DNA from: Bin55 sp965205965
GTDB taxonomy: Bacteria > Pseudomonadota > Gammaproteobacteria > Pseudomonadales > Azotimanducaceae
Direction of reading: 5' to 3'
Length of the DNA stretch: 64,000 nt
NCBI GenBank assembly: GCA_965205965.1
Contig: CBDBHT010000007.1
Coordinates: 434,001 to 498,000, forward strand
The notes beneath the pieces were generated by a model. It did not search any database and was not told the DNA's origin. It saw only the letters and a program-made list of their open reading frames with translations. Each line of letters starts with the position of its first letter. Position 1 is the stretch's first letter. Position numbers and translations under genes: made by a program. Positions 36,272 to 46,033 of this stretch are shown one piece after another.

Positions 36272-37652
36272 CAGCAATTCCCCGTATAGTTTCATTTTGG
36301 GCTTGATGTCGGTCTTTTCATGTTTCGGTACGGGGAACCGACGTTTTCAGACGGTTTGCATGGCATGTCGTCGTGCGTTGGAACGGGTTCCGGGCATCGA
36401 TATGCAGGTCTCTTGACCGTCAGGGCGGCATGGGGCCTCGGGACGACGTCCCGATCCCTTCTTCATCGAGCAGCTGGAGAGGCGGTCGGCCGTCAGGACG
36501 TATCGTAGGCGAGGTACGCGGGTCAGTTCGCTGGCGTTATGCGGATTGAGCGGCAGATCGGTGACCCAGGTGAACGCCCGCCGTGCATCCTCGCCGGAGC
36601 CACGCCGCTCCGAACTCTGCAGCACCTGGACCTTCAGGTCGGGGTTCGCAGCATTCAGTTCCACCTCCGGCACCACGCGCAGCTGGCGATCCCGCTCCTG
36701 CCCTTCGGGCGAGGGATCTGCAAACCAGGGCGCATCGGAACGATCCAGCTGAGCCTGCAGATGCGGATGGTCGCCCGCCCGAGCCGCCAGCAGAAAGCGC
36801 AGTCCATGCTCCTGCAGCAGCCGGATCTGGGGACCCTGCGAGAACAGCCCATCGGCAATCACGATCAGCTTCATGCGCCGATAAAGCGAAGCCAGGACCG
36901 GAACTAGCCGGGCCCAGGCACCCCGCTCGCAGTCGTTCTTCGTCGAGCCATCCCCGTTGCAAACCGCTTCTATCGCCATCGGCAGTACCTGCCGCTGATC
37001 CGGATGCACCATCACCGCACACAACTGCTGATGGGAGTACGTGGTCGAACCGTTGCGATGCCGGGCCCGCAGACAGCACGGACCGTGAACCCGCTGGGAG
37101 GAAAAGGTGCCGGTACCATCCACGGCTACCAGATAATGACCGCGCCACGCCGACATCCGCTGCAGCACCTTGCCGCGCTGGGCGCGTTGCAGTACCTGCT
37201 GAAACGCCCGCCGATACCGCACCGGCGAGATCGGATCCAGGCGACGGCGCAGAGTCGTGTCGCAGTGAACCTGCGCCAGACCGTACAGACGACGCAGATT
37301 CATTTCCACCACCTTGTGCCGGTGCCTCGTTACATCAAACTGCAGCAGCGAGGCGTGCTTCTCCAGAAACACCGCCAGACCCGACATCAGACAGTCGCCG
37401 GTGGAAAACTTCCGCCCGCATACCTCCTCAACGACCGCCTCAAATACTTCACGAACCACCCGCAGCAAACCGGGTTTGCTCACATCCTTGCGCAACTTCA
37501 ACGCCCCCATCCTTGGATACCTCGTTGGTCTGGTAACTCTATATTAACCTATCATCCACCCTCAAACGATAAGCCTACGCTCTTATTATTGCGAAAGCCA
37601 ATGCGCAAAGTCCATACCTATAGCGGGGTTGGGGCTATACGGGGAATTGCTG
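36272..37652 (-). mobile_element. Family D-type full transposon, copy 1, internally deleted
   Basis: 1381 bp between CAGCAATTCCCCGTATAG and its inverted repeat, with a duplication GGTTGTAATG (10 bases; 9 if the last base belongs to the element) at 36262-36271 and 37653-37662. It lacks 299 bp present in copy 2 (48640-50319). The deletion lies between two CCGCG pentamers, which is typical of replication slippage or end-joining at microhomology. Confidence 0.9.
36347..37510 (-). pseudogene. DDE transposase, C-terminus deleted (copy 1)
   Basis: Identical in layout to the 438-residue protein at 48782 up to PLNPHNASEL, where the 299 bp deletion shifts the frame and replaces the C-terminus with unrelated residues (VPRLRYVLTADRLSS). 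The lost part holds SRWKIENETFNTLKN, which contains the catalytic Glu, so the protein cannot be active. The first two Asp motifs (VAVDGTGTFSS, LIVIADGLFS) remain. Confidence 0.88.
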
Positions 37653-37727
37653 GGTTGTAATGTGAGGAACACGAACTTGCTTATCCTAACCGCGGTATCG
37701 GAACCCTCAATGGTAGATCAGCGTCGA

Positions 37728-39690
37728 TTAGGGTAATATCTCGTTGTAGATTTTGAAGATTCGTTCTGCTCTTTCAAGCGTACTATTCATCGGTTCGGTA
37801 TCGCCAGACAGGATCTCTCCATTACGGATGAGCCAGTCTGCTGGGCGAGAATGGCTGTACGTTGGAATGGACTCTGGCAAAAGATTGAAATATGCCTCAG
37901 CCAGTTTGACTTGTCTTTCTGTCTTCGCGGCGTTGTTCAATTTTTCTGGCGTAACTAAAGTGATCTCCTTCCAGCCCATAAGCTTCATTTACTATCTGAC
38001 AGAACAATTCAGGTGCGAACAAATCTTCAATATCCGCTTCATGTTTGTCGAGGAGTTCGGCAATTGTATGAAACCGTTCGGCAGCAAGGATTTCACTGCT
38101 ACGGAGCTGTTCAATCTTCTTTTTATCTCCCTACGCTTGATCAGAAAGAACCGCGATGTTGAGGTGGTTTCCAGCAAACAATGAAACGAACGGTCTCAGC
38201 TTATCTATGCCGCCGGCAGGGCAGAGTGTCCATCTGGGGTCAAGCGACTCCCCACCGCGCTTTTCAATCTCATTCGATAGTGCCTGTAAGTACAGGATGT
38301 CGGATGTGCCTTCGACGAGGAGACTGTTCTCACCGATGAACAGCGATTGAGTGATGGAGTAGCCGAGCGCACCTTGTAATGGAAATAGCGTGTCCCTGTC
38401 CGTGCTCTTCAAGTCATCTGTAATCTTGGTCCCTTCAGGTATAGGCCGACCACGTTCGTCGCGTCTGATGACGTCTTCAACGACACGACAATCAGCCAAC
38501 CTCTGCGGCGGAACCATGAATGGGGAATGTGTTGTGTATACAATCTGGTGTTTGGGTAAAAGTTCAACCTTGATATAGCGGAGTAAGTCAGCTTGGGCCT
38601 TTCCATGAAGCGTCAAACCAGGTTCATCAAGCAATATGATTACATTGCTTGTGTGGTGCCGCATCATGGTGAATTGGACAAGGAAAGAGAAAAACCAAAC
38701 AAAGCCTGCACTGCGCTCAGAAAAGGAAACGCTCGCTCGGTGTAGTTGATTAAACACGCGGGCTCGCGCTACGGCACCGGAATTAAAGGGCTCCGGGTCT
38801 CCCGTTCGTCCCTCGCTTAGCTTTACTTCCACTGTAAGATTGTCATTTTGAGACCAGTATTTGAATATCTGATCAGTGATGTCCGCTGAGGATGATTCGC
38901 ATTTGGCATTGAGTTCTTCAAACCGTGGTGCTTGGTTTAGTTCCCTCAAGGAAGTCCCGGCCAGACACAAAAAATCTAGGAAAATCTTATCCCCGGGATC
39001 GACGTCATTATTCGCTTCATCATCTGCAATTTGCAGTATCGATAGTTGACCACTCATTCGGTCATAATGGGACGTATAAAAAAAAGTCGGAACCAGATCA
39101 GACACCAAGTCAATTGCTTTGCAAGTGATTGACTTGTCCCGATAACTTTCAAAATGTGTAGCGATTGCTACCAGCTTTTCTGTCTGCATTTCAGTATTCT
39201 CAATCGCTGTCAAAGCTTGCGCTATAGTTGAGCATTTCTTGAGAACAGCACTCTCGGCGGCATTTAGCCTTTGACCCTTTATAAAATTTGCCACTGCTGC
39301 GGCTTCATCCAAATCAAAATTCCATACAGTGTCTTTTTCATTATATCGTTTTGAAATCTGCAATCCCCGCGACCTTACAACGTTTTGACCAAACTCCTCG
39401 CAAAGCAATTCATACCCGATATCGCAAAGCTGCCACCACGTCTCCACCACAACGGCTTCTCCATCCTCGTGTCTCTCTCTATAGCGGGTAGCAAAGCGAC
39501 GAGGGTAATCTTCCGTTACATCAAAGTTCGTCTGTGGGGCTCCGTATGGCCTAATGGATTGTATGGCTGAAAGCGTCGCGGTTTTACCCGCCTCATTTTT
39601 TCCGACAAGGCAGCAAAGATCATTTATAGAAAACTTCCCTGTATCAATAATAGACCGGAAGTTTTGAACTCTGGCGTATGTTAGTCTCAT
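37728..39690 (-). pseudogene. OLD-family ATP-dependent endonuclease, inactivated
   Basis: The first 519 codons from ATG 39690 encode an ABC-type ATPase: LVGKNEAGKTATLSAI (Walker A, residue about 29), a long coiled region, VIILLDEPGLTLHG (Walker B) and the H-loop VYTTHSPFMVP. A TOPRIM nuclease domain follows (SLLVEGTSDILYLQALS, then NIAVLSDQA). A TAG at 38131-38133 interrupts the frame where homologues continue; the same frame goes on as GDKKKIEQLRSSEILAAERF and HEADIEDLFAPELF, typical OLD sequence. A frameshift then moves to another frame ending RPADWLIRNGE and TLERAERIFKIYNEILP. Two independent lesions suggest a dead gene, although the ATPase half could still be made. OLD/GajA proteins are phage-defence nucleases; no GajB-type helicase is next to it. 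Confidence 0.85.
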
Positions 39691-39777
39691 CTTCGGTAGC
39701 TGATAATAACGTTCTTGATAAAACGATATATAATACAGAATCCGTTCCCGATTGTGCAAAACGTAATGCCATTAATA

Positions 39778-40066
39778 GTTTAACTAGTTTTAATTTTCGG
39801 GTATAGATGCTTCAGTTTGGTGCGTGCGTCGTCGACGCTGAGCTGCCAGTTGACCCCGGTCTGTTCGCGATTGCGCTCCTCGGCCCAGCAGTCCGCGCCG
39901 TAGAAAAATTGGGATACATTTTTTAGGATAGATAGTTTATAAACAACTCAGAATAGAAATTTCATACTTCATTAATACGTATTCTAGGCGATCTTTCCTA
40001 CTAAAGAGCATTCCTACGTTTCTACGGCGCAGACTGCCAGGCCACCGTTTCCGACGTGACCAAAGC
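39778..40066 (-). pseudogene. IS630 C-terminal fragment (type of the 55.2 kb copy), with a MITE inside
   Basis: On the minus strand the fragment encodes the end RNREQTGVNWQLSVDDARTK of the 55.2 kb IS630 type, and its end GTTTAACTAG abuts a TA. A family A MITE splits it at 39888-40037, and a family C MITE cuts it at 40067. The fragment lies 88 bases upstream of the OLD gene start. Confidence 0.8.
39888..40037. mobile_element. Family A MITE, copy 2
   Basis: 150 bp, from GCAGTCCGCGCCGTAGAAA to its inverted repeat, flanked by CA on both sides; the intact IS630 sequence at 56.3 kb shows a single CA at this point. Same length as copy 1. Confidence 0.88.
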
Positions 40067-40250
40067 CAGGAATTTTCAGTGAGCAAATGTCTGGATACTG
40101 GCAGTGTGTTCAAAAGATGGGGGAGCATTACTTTGATTTAACTAAATTTTTTCACACTCCAGTTTGATGACGTACCTCGATTTATACAGTCCGGAAAATG
40201 ACAAAAGTTCGCGAAAACCATAGGACGAAAACAGCCGAAAGTCCCACTAA
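40067..40250. mobile_element. Family C MITE, copy 3, truncated
   Basis: Starts CAGGAATTTTCAGTGAG and follows the family sequence to GCCGAAAGTCC, where the IS1380 chimera begins. The right end is not found on the far side of the chimera (48594), so the locus was rearranged later. Confidence 0.8.
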
Positions 40251-40822
40251 CCCTTATTTCTCATAATGGATGGCTTGGGTGCGATGTATGTGCGTGTAAG
40301 TTGTTGATACCACGAAGTTGGTTGGACTTTGCCGGGGGGAAGGGGATGGTAGCGGGGTGCGTTCGGACGGATGGGTGCGTTGGATGGCGAAAGGGGTGCG
40401 TTCGGGTCGGACGGAAGCGGGGCGCGTTCGGTGCTGAGTGCGATGCTGGCGGAAGCGGTGCGGACTTGTAGCATGCGCCTCGGTCCGTTTTGCGGACCGC
40501 CACGATCGGCGTGCAAAGCGGCGCATCCCGTGAAAGATGCTGTTTTCGACTGGATGATGAGCCATGCGGGTGAGCATGCGGCGGATGTCCCTATCGCACG
40601 CCCCTGGGTTCTGGTCTTGACGAGGCCCGAACGCTCCCCGACTGGTCGGGAGGTTTCGCCCCCGGTGGCTGCGATGGCATGCGGATGAACACGGAAAGGG
40701 ATCCCGGTCTTTGAGGATGTCGTGTAACCGGTTGATATACGGAAACATATCCGTTTTTTTAGGGATTCTTCAAAAAAACACTTGCGTTTTGGCATGGGTT
40801 ATGGCAATCTACGCTTGGTTAG

Positions 40823-41236
40823 ATGGTCTCTGGTGCCAACGTGATGGATTTCCGAATCGAGAACGTGAAGTCGACCACCTTGGGTGGCACGCGGCGGACC
40901 CGCCGTTGGATGGTGGACCTTCAGAAGACGGTGGCACGGTTTTCGGCACTGAGCCGCCATGAGTTGGCGTCCACCCTGTGTAGTCATCTGGGCTGGTTCA
41001 CGCCGAAGGGTCGGGATCGATTGGGGTCCTGCAGGTCGCCGACAGCCGTCTTGGCCCCGGAGGATGCTTGGGTCCGGCTCTGGCAGCGGCGGCGGCGCGT
41101 GCTGAACACGCTGGTGGTCGTACTGTGCATGTTCCGGTGGGTGTTCTGGAAGGGGCGTCCGGGATATGCGGCCACGCTGGCCGAAGGGTGGGCGCAACGC
41201 GGCCGATGGGGCCGGATGGAGGAGGGTACGGGATGA
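40823..41236 (+). pseudogene. DruA N-terminal fragment fused to the start of an IS4 transposase, copy 2
   Basis: Near-identical to 11633-12040: the DruA N-terminal module (TRRWMVDLQKTVARFSALSR, ELASTLCSHLGWFTPKG) runs into APEDAWVRLWQRRRRVLNTL. It shares the same fusion points, so both chimeras come from one ancestral rearrangement. Confidence 0.7.
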
Positions 41237-41433
41237 AGAGCAAGCAAAAGCGCGGCGCGGACCGGTTGGTGCGTCGGATGGCGAAAGGGGTCCGTCCGGC
41301 GCGGATGGAGGTGGACTGCAGTGGAGGCGAGCTGAGTTCCAACGGGGGCTCGGCACTGCTGATGATGCTGGCCGAGCAGGTCCAGCTGTTCGAGCGCGCC
41401 TCGGCATGTTTCACGGACCACCGGGACCCGTCC
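41233..41433 (+). pseudogene. IS1380 transposase, 5' piece (copy 2)
   Basis: Begins MKSKQKRGADRLVRRMAKGV as in the intact copy and is cut after about 67 codons at the GACCCGTCC target by the DruA-Tn5-like transposon. The gene resumes at 43783. Confidence 0.85.
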
Positions 41434-43782
41434 CTTGCAATTAGACACACTTGACAAGAGAGGGGGTGATGTTTACTATATTTGCATGCAATTGGGTCTG
41501 AGACATTTTGGCGAGGCTTCGCTGGCTTGGTTCAAGGAGAAGTCGAGGGATCCGTCGGCGACTCGGTGGTCCCTGGCTCGGGGGATTTGCGAGCGTGAAG
41601 ACTGGCGGAATCGTCAGGGGGAGTGGTGCATCGCGTCGGCCTGCAAGGCGTTGCCGCAACTGGCGGCGCATCTGGGGGTGGCGTTGCCGGCGGCGCGTCC
41701 GGTGGCATCGGTCCGGGCACCGGCTTCGGACTATCCGGACCTGGCGTTGGACTGTGCGCTGGAGGCATTGGGCGAGGTCTCGGTGCGACGTGTGGCGGCG
41801 AAGGACGTGGGGGCGTTTCGTCGCCTGCTGCACACGCATCATCCACGGGGATGGGATCGCAGTCCGGGTGCTGCGCTGAACTGCTGGATTGTCTCGAGCC
41901 GCCAGGGTCGCCTGGGCGGGGTGAGATGGTCGGCGGCGAGCTGGCACCAGGCCCTGTCGGGATCGCTGGATCGGCTGGTCGGAAGCCGCGCGGGTCGCAC
42001 ATTTGCAGGCGGTGGTTCGGCAGTCGCGGTTTTTGATTCTTCCCGGGGTACGGGTACCGAACCTGGCTTCCCATGTGCTCGCGAAGGCGTCGAAGGCACT
42101 CGCGACGGAGTGGCGGCGAGCGCGTGGAACGGCACCGCTTCTGGAGTATACTTACGTGGATCCGTCCCGCGCCGGGACGTGCTATCGGGCGGCGGGCTGG
42201 CAGCGTTGCGCGGGGCGCACCTCCGGTCGTCCTCCGGGCGGGTTCCGGACGTCTCCGAAGGCGGTCTGGGTGCATCCGCTGTCGCGGCATTGGCGACGAG
42301 AGTTGTGCGCGGAATCCGGGGCTCGGCTGCCAATGTGGAGCGGATCCCGGCATTGGCCGATACAGGCGGACTGGGCCGATCGGGAATATGGCGCACGCAC
42401 GCTGGGCGATGCGCGCCTGCGGCGGCGGCTGGTGGACATGGGGCGCGCCTGGGCCGATCGTCCGGGCTTGTCCTTGCCGCAGGTGTTTGCCACCCCGGCA
42501 CAGCAGAAAGGAGCCTATCGCTTGTTGTCGAATGCGCGTGTCACGGAGGAGCATGTGCTGGACGCACATCGCCAGTCCACGGTGGATCGCTGCCGTCTGG
42601 AACCGGTGGTGCTGGCGGTGCAGGACACCACCATGCTGAACTATTCGGGGCTGGCGACCAGCGAGGGGCTGGCGGAATTGGGAGGCGGCGGAAAGGGCGT
42701 GCAGGGGCTGCCCGTGCATCTCACGCTGGCCGTCACGCCGACGGGGCGACCGCTGGGCGTGCTGGAAATGGATACCCGCTTCCGGCCGGCGGCGCCGGAG
42801 AAAGCGGAGACCTCGGAGCGCACACGCTGGTTGGCGGGTCTGGACTGTGCCGCGGAACTGGCCAAGTCCTGTCCCGATACTCGCGTGATCGCCGTGTGCG
42901 ACCGGGAAGCCGACATGTTCTCGATGCTGGAACGCGCCGCGGGATTGGACGTGGAACTGCTGTTCCGTTCCTCCCGCGGTGCCAAGCGCACGGCACGGAC
43001 GGAGGCCGAAGATCCTCCGGCAGACCTGTGGGAATGCCTGGCATCGCAACCGGTGTCCTCGATCCTCGAACTCGATCTTCCTGCCTCGGGCGGTGCCCGG
43101 GCGCGAGCCGCCCGCACCGCCCGACTGGAGGTGCGAAGCCTCCGGGCCGACCTCTTGCCCCCGCGCCGGTGCAAGGAACGCCCGCCACAGACCGTGCACG
43201 CCGTCTCAGCCACGGAAATCCATCCCCCTGCCGACACGTCGTCTCCCCTGCACTGGGCGCTGCTGTCCACCCGCCCGTTCCAAGATGCCCAAGAGGCCGT
43301 CCAGGCACTGGAACGGTATCGCCGACGCTGGGTCATCGAAGAATATTTCAAGGTGCTCAAGAGCGGTGCCCGCATCGAAGAGCGCCGCCTCGATCACGCG
43401 GACGACCTGCGCAAATGCCTGGCCTTCGACGCCATCACCGCCTGGCGGGTGTTCGACCTCGATCGACTCGCGCGGGCAGAACCGGACCGCCCCGCAATCC
43501 GGGTGCTGACCCGGGAAGAAATCGAGACCCTGAACCTGCTCCTCGAAGACCTCGGATCCCACGCCCGGAAACATCAAACTCCGGATCCCGAACGCCAAAC
43601 CATTCGCCAAACCGTGATCAATATTGGAAGACTCGCTGGGTTCCAGCCTTCCAAAAGATACCCCCTGCCCGGAAACATCAAACTCTGGCAGGGATACGTC
43701 CTGCTCAAACCCGCCGTGCGGATCTACCTCCTCATGAAACAGAAGGAATGAATTCACATCGTCATGTGTGTCCAATTGCAAG
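41434..43782 (+). mobile_element. DruA-Tn5-like transposon, complete with ends and target duplication
   Basis: 2349 bp. The inverted repeats are CTTGCAATTAGACACACTTG at the left and, read inward from the right, CTTGCAATTGGACACACATG. A perfect 9 bp duplication GACCCGTCC lies at 41425-41433 and 43783-43791, as for Tn5/IS50-type elements; the uninterrupted IS1380 site is at 12236-12244. One long gene fills it. A 41 bp piece of its DruA region (41655-41695) reappears, inverted, at 45729-45769. Confidence 0.93.
41486..43751 (+). pseudogene. DruA (DUF4338) fused to a Tn5-type transposase, one frameshift
   Basis: From ATG 41486 the first 155 or so codons give the DruA N-terminus (ATRWSLARGICEREDWRN, QLAAHLGVALPAARP) and core start (FRRLLHTHHPRGWDR, GALGG-like RLGGVRWSAASW). 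Near 41955 the frame shifts by one base; the second frame gives RDRWIGWSEAAR, VVRQSRFLILPGVRVPNLAS and YTYVDPSRAGTCYRAAGWQ, completing DruA. It continues without a stop into a Tn5-like transposase: DREYGARTLGDARLRRRL, VQDTTMLNYSG (first Asp), VCDREADMFSML (second Asp) and YRRRWVIEEYFKVLKSG (Glu). The ends at 43751 follow RIYLLMKQKE. The single shift could be a mutation, a programmed slip or a sequence error; no slippery run is visible. Confidence 0.88.
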
Positions 43783-43992
43783 GACCCGTCCAAGGTGGCG
43801 CATCCGCTGGTGGCGTTGCTGGGGCAGCGGATTTTGGGTCTCGCGCTGGGCTACGAAGATCTGAACGATCACGACGAGCTGCGGCGGGACCGGGCTCTGT
43901 CCACGGCCATGGGGCGTGTGGAGTGTGCGCGTTCGGACTGCGAGCCGCTGGCCGGCAAAAGCACGCTGAACCGGATGGAGCTGTCGGCGAAC
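43783..43992 (+). pseudogene. IS1380 transposase, middle piece (copy 2)
   Basis: Continues from 41433 with the duplicated GACCCGTCC, then GQRILGLALGYEDLNDHDEL and LAGKSTLNRMELSAN, where the DruA-IS4 fragment begins. Confidence 0.85.
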
Positions 43993-45875
43993 CAATGGCA
44001 TTCGTTTAGTGAATTTTTCCATTCGGTTAAGGATTCGGTCTTGGGCCTTGGTTATCCGCTGATTTTTTATTCCGTTAGCGAGTTGCCGGTGCCGGTGCTC
44101 CTCTTCCTCGCTGCCACTTTCCGACCGGTTTTCGGGATCGGCGTTCATAGGACCTACCCGGACGAAGCCGCTGCCGACACCGGACGATCTCGCCGACAAT
44201 ACGAGTCACGGTTTCCCGGAGGGCGGATGCATGCTGAAGTAGCAGGCTCTCGATGTTGGCCGCCACCGCCGCAAGTCCGTGCTTGACATTCGTCTGCATC
44301 AGCGGCTTGCCGTCGTTCGGCAGCCCCCCGTTCACATGATCCTCGCCATGGTTGGCGAACAGCCGGGTCATGGTAATCAGGGTGAAGCATGCATACAGTT
44401 CCTGTTTCACGCCCCGCTCGCTTTGCCCATGAAAGTCCTCAACCTCCATCAGCCGTTTGGATACCTTGTACAGTTCCTCGATGCCCCATCTCGCGTGATA
44501 CAGATCCGACAGCTGCTCGATGGAATACTGGTCCCGGTCCAGCAGGGTCGTGCCCAGGATGAAGACGGTATCGCCCACGGCATATTTCACCAGCCGCAAG
44601 CGGTGTGGGCCGAATGCGGCTCCGGGGTTCCTGCGGCGTAGTCGGGTCAGCGTGCGTTGGCGGGGAACGACCTCGATGACCGTATCCCGGCGGCCGCCGT
44701 GGATGAAGCGGTCGACATCGATACCGGTTTTCCGTTTCATCCGGAACACCGCGTGCAGTCCCTGGATCGCATGCGCGTGCAGCATCTCATAGGAATAGTA
44801 GCCCCGGTCATAGACCACCACATCGTTCGCCGACAACACGTTCAGGTGGGCCAGTGCCGCCGCGCGCTCGTTTCCATGCGCATGCAGGTCGAAGTCGACC
44901 GGTAGTCGGGCCTGCAGCCGATACAGGCAACTCACCAGACCCTGCGGATAATGGGCACCGTCTACCGGCGTCCGCCAGCCTTCATGCACCAGTCCGCGCG
45001 GCAGGTTCAGGTAGGTTCCATCGACCGCAAACACCCGATGCCCCTGCCACCGCCGATCCGTGTCGGGTCGGACTTTCCGTGCGTGCCGGGGTCGTGCCTC
45101 GGCGTCGAAGAGCACCTTGAGGATTTCCTGGTGCAAGGTCTTGAACAGCTGCTCGTCCAGCCTGGCCCGGGCACTGCAGATGGAGGACGGCGACACCGGA
45201 GCCGGCTGTGGCAGTTCGATCCCCATCGTCCGGCACTGCCCCCACAGTTCGGCCAGCGTGGTCGCATATCCCGGACGCCCCTTCGAGAACACCAGCCGGA
45301 AAACGAACAGCACGACCACCAGCGTGTTCAGCACGCGCCGCCGCCGCTGCCAGAGCCAGAGCCGGTCGTGCCGGTTGGCGACACCCACGAGCGTCTCGAC
45401 GATGCCGCTCCAGAGCCGGACAAACGTATCCTCCGGAGCCAAGACTGTTGCCGGCGACCTGCGGGAACGGCGTCCGGATCGACGGGAACCGGTCAGCAGC
45501 ACCTGCTTCCAGTCTTTCGTCAGCGGATACAGGTAAACGTCCTTCGGCGTCCTGCCTGCCTCCGATGCATTCGCCTTGCGTCCCTTCGTCCGACCAATGC
45601 ACTGCCAGTTGGCCGCACGGTAGCAGGTCCCCCGGTACTTCGCCGGATCCACAAAGGTCTCTGCCAGTACCGGCTCCAGGCCGTGCCGCTCCTTCCAGTC
45701 CCCGGGCAGCCGCCGAACCGCCATCGACGCGCCGCCGGCAACGCCACCCCCAGATGCGCCGCCAGTTGCAGGGCCTTCGAGGCCAGATACGGAACCCGAA
45801 CCCAAGGGAAGATCAGGAACCGGGAGTTGTTCACCACCCCCTTCAGCCGCTTCGCCCGATCCCGATCCCGCCCGG
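43993..45875 (-). pseudogene. DruA-IS4 transposase fusion, truncated by IS256
   Basis: On the minus strand the IS4 transposase is undamaged down to its stop at 44075: APEDTFVRLWSGIVETL, VFAVDGTYLNLPRGL (Asp), NDVVVYDRGYYSYEML (Asp), HARWGIEELYKVSKRLMEVE (Glu). The preceding DruA C-terminal half (ETFVDPAKYRGTCYRAANWQ, IGRTKGRK) is joined in frame. Further upstream, a 41 bp insert at 45729-45769 shifts the frame, and the IS256 end at 45876 removes the DruA N-terminus. The right end CAATGGCATTCG is at 43993. A translated transposase is possible if initiation occurs at the internal Met before AVRRLPGDW, but the element has lost its left end. Confidence 0.85.
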
Positions 45876-46033
45876 GTTGTGTATAAATTTGTCTGCAAAA
45901 ACGAAAAACGGGCTGTAACGACAGACGCATGGTTAGAATCTGATGTTTCATCGGGAATGTGGAGATGCTTGGACGCGGAACCGCGTCCAGGCGCGAATCA
46001 TTCATTACACAATTTATGACAAAGGAGCAAAAA

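Noticed and set aside
38131..38133. Amber codon read as an inserted amino acid (for example pyrrolysine)
   Set aside because: No pyl genes or other in-frame amber codons are seen, and a second lesion follows, so a pseudogene is simpler.
41955..41962. Programmed frameshift in the DruA-Tn5 gene
   Set aside because: No slippery heptamer or run is visible; a simple one-base mutation or sequence error is more likely.
42003..43199. Several overlapping long frames on both strands across the DruA-Tn5 element
   Set aside because: Only the frame with DruA and Tn5-transposase motifs is conserved; the rest, including the 555-codon minus frame at 41532-43199, are shadows.
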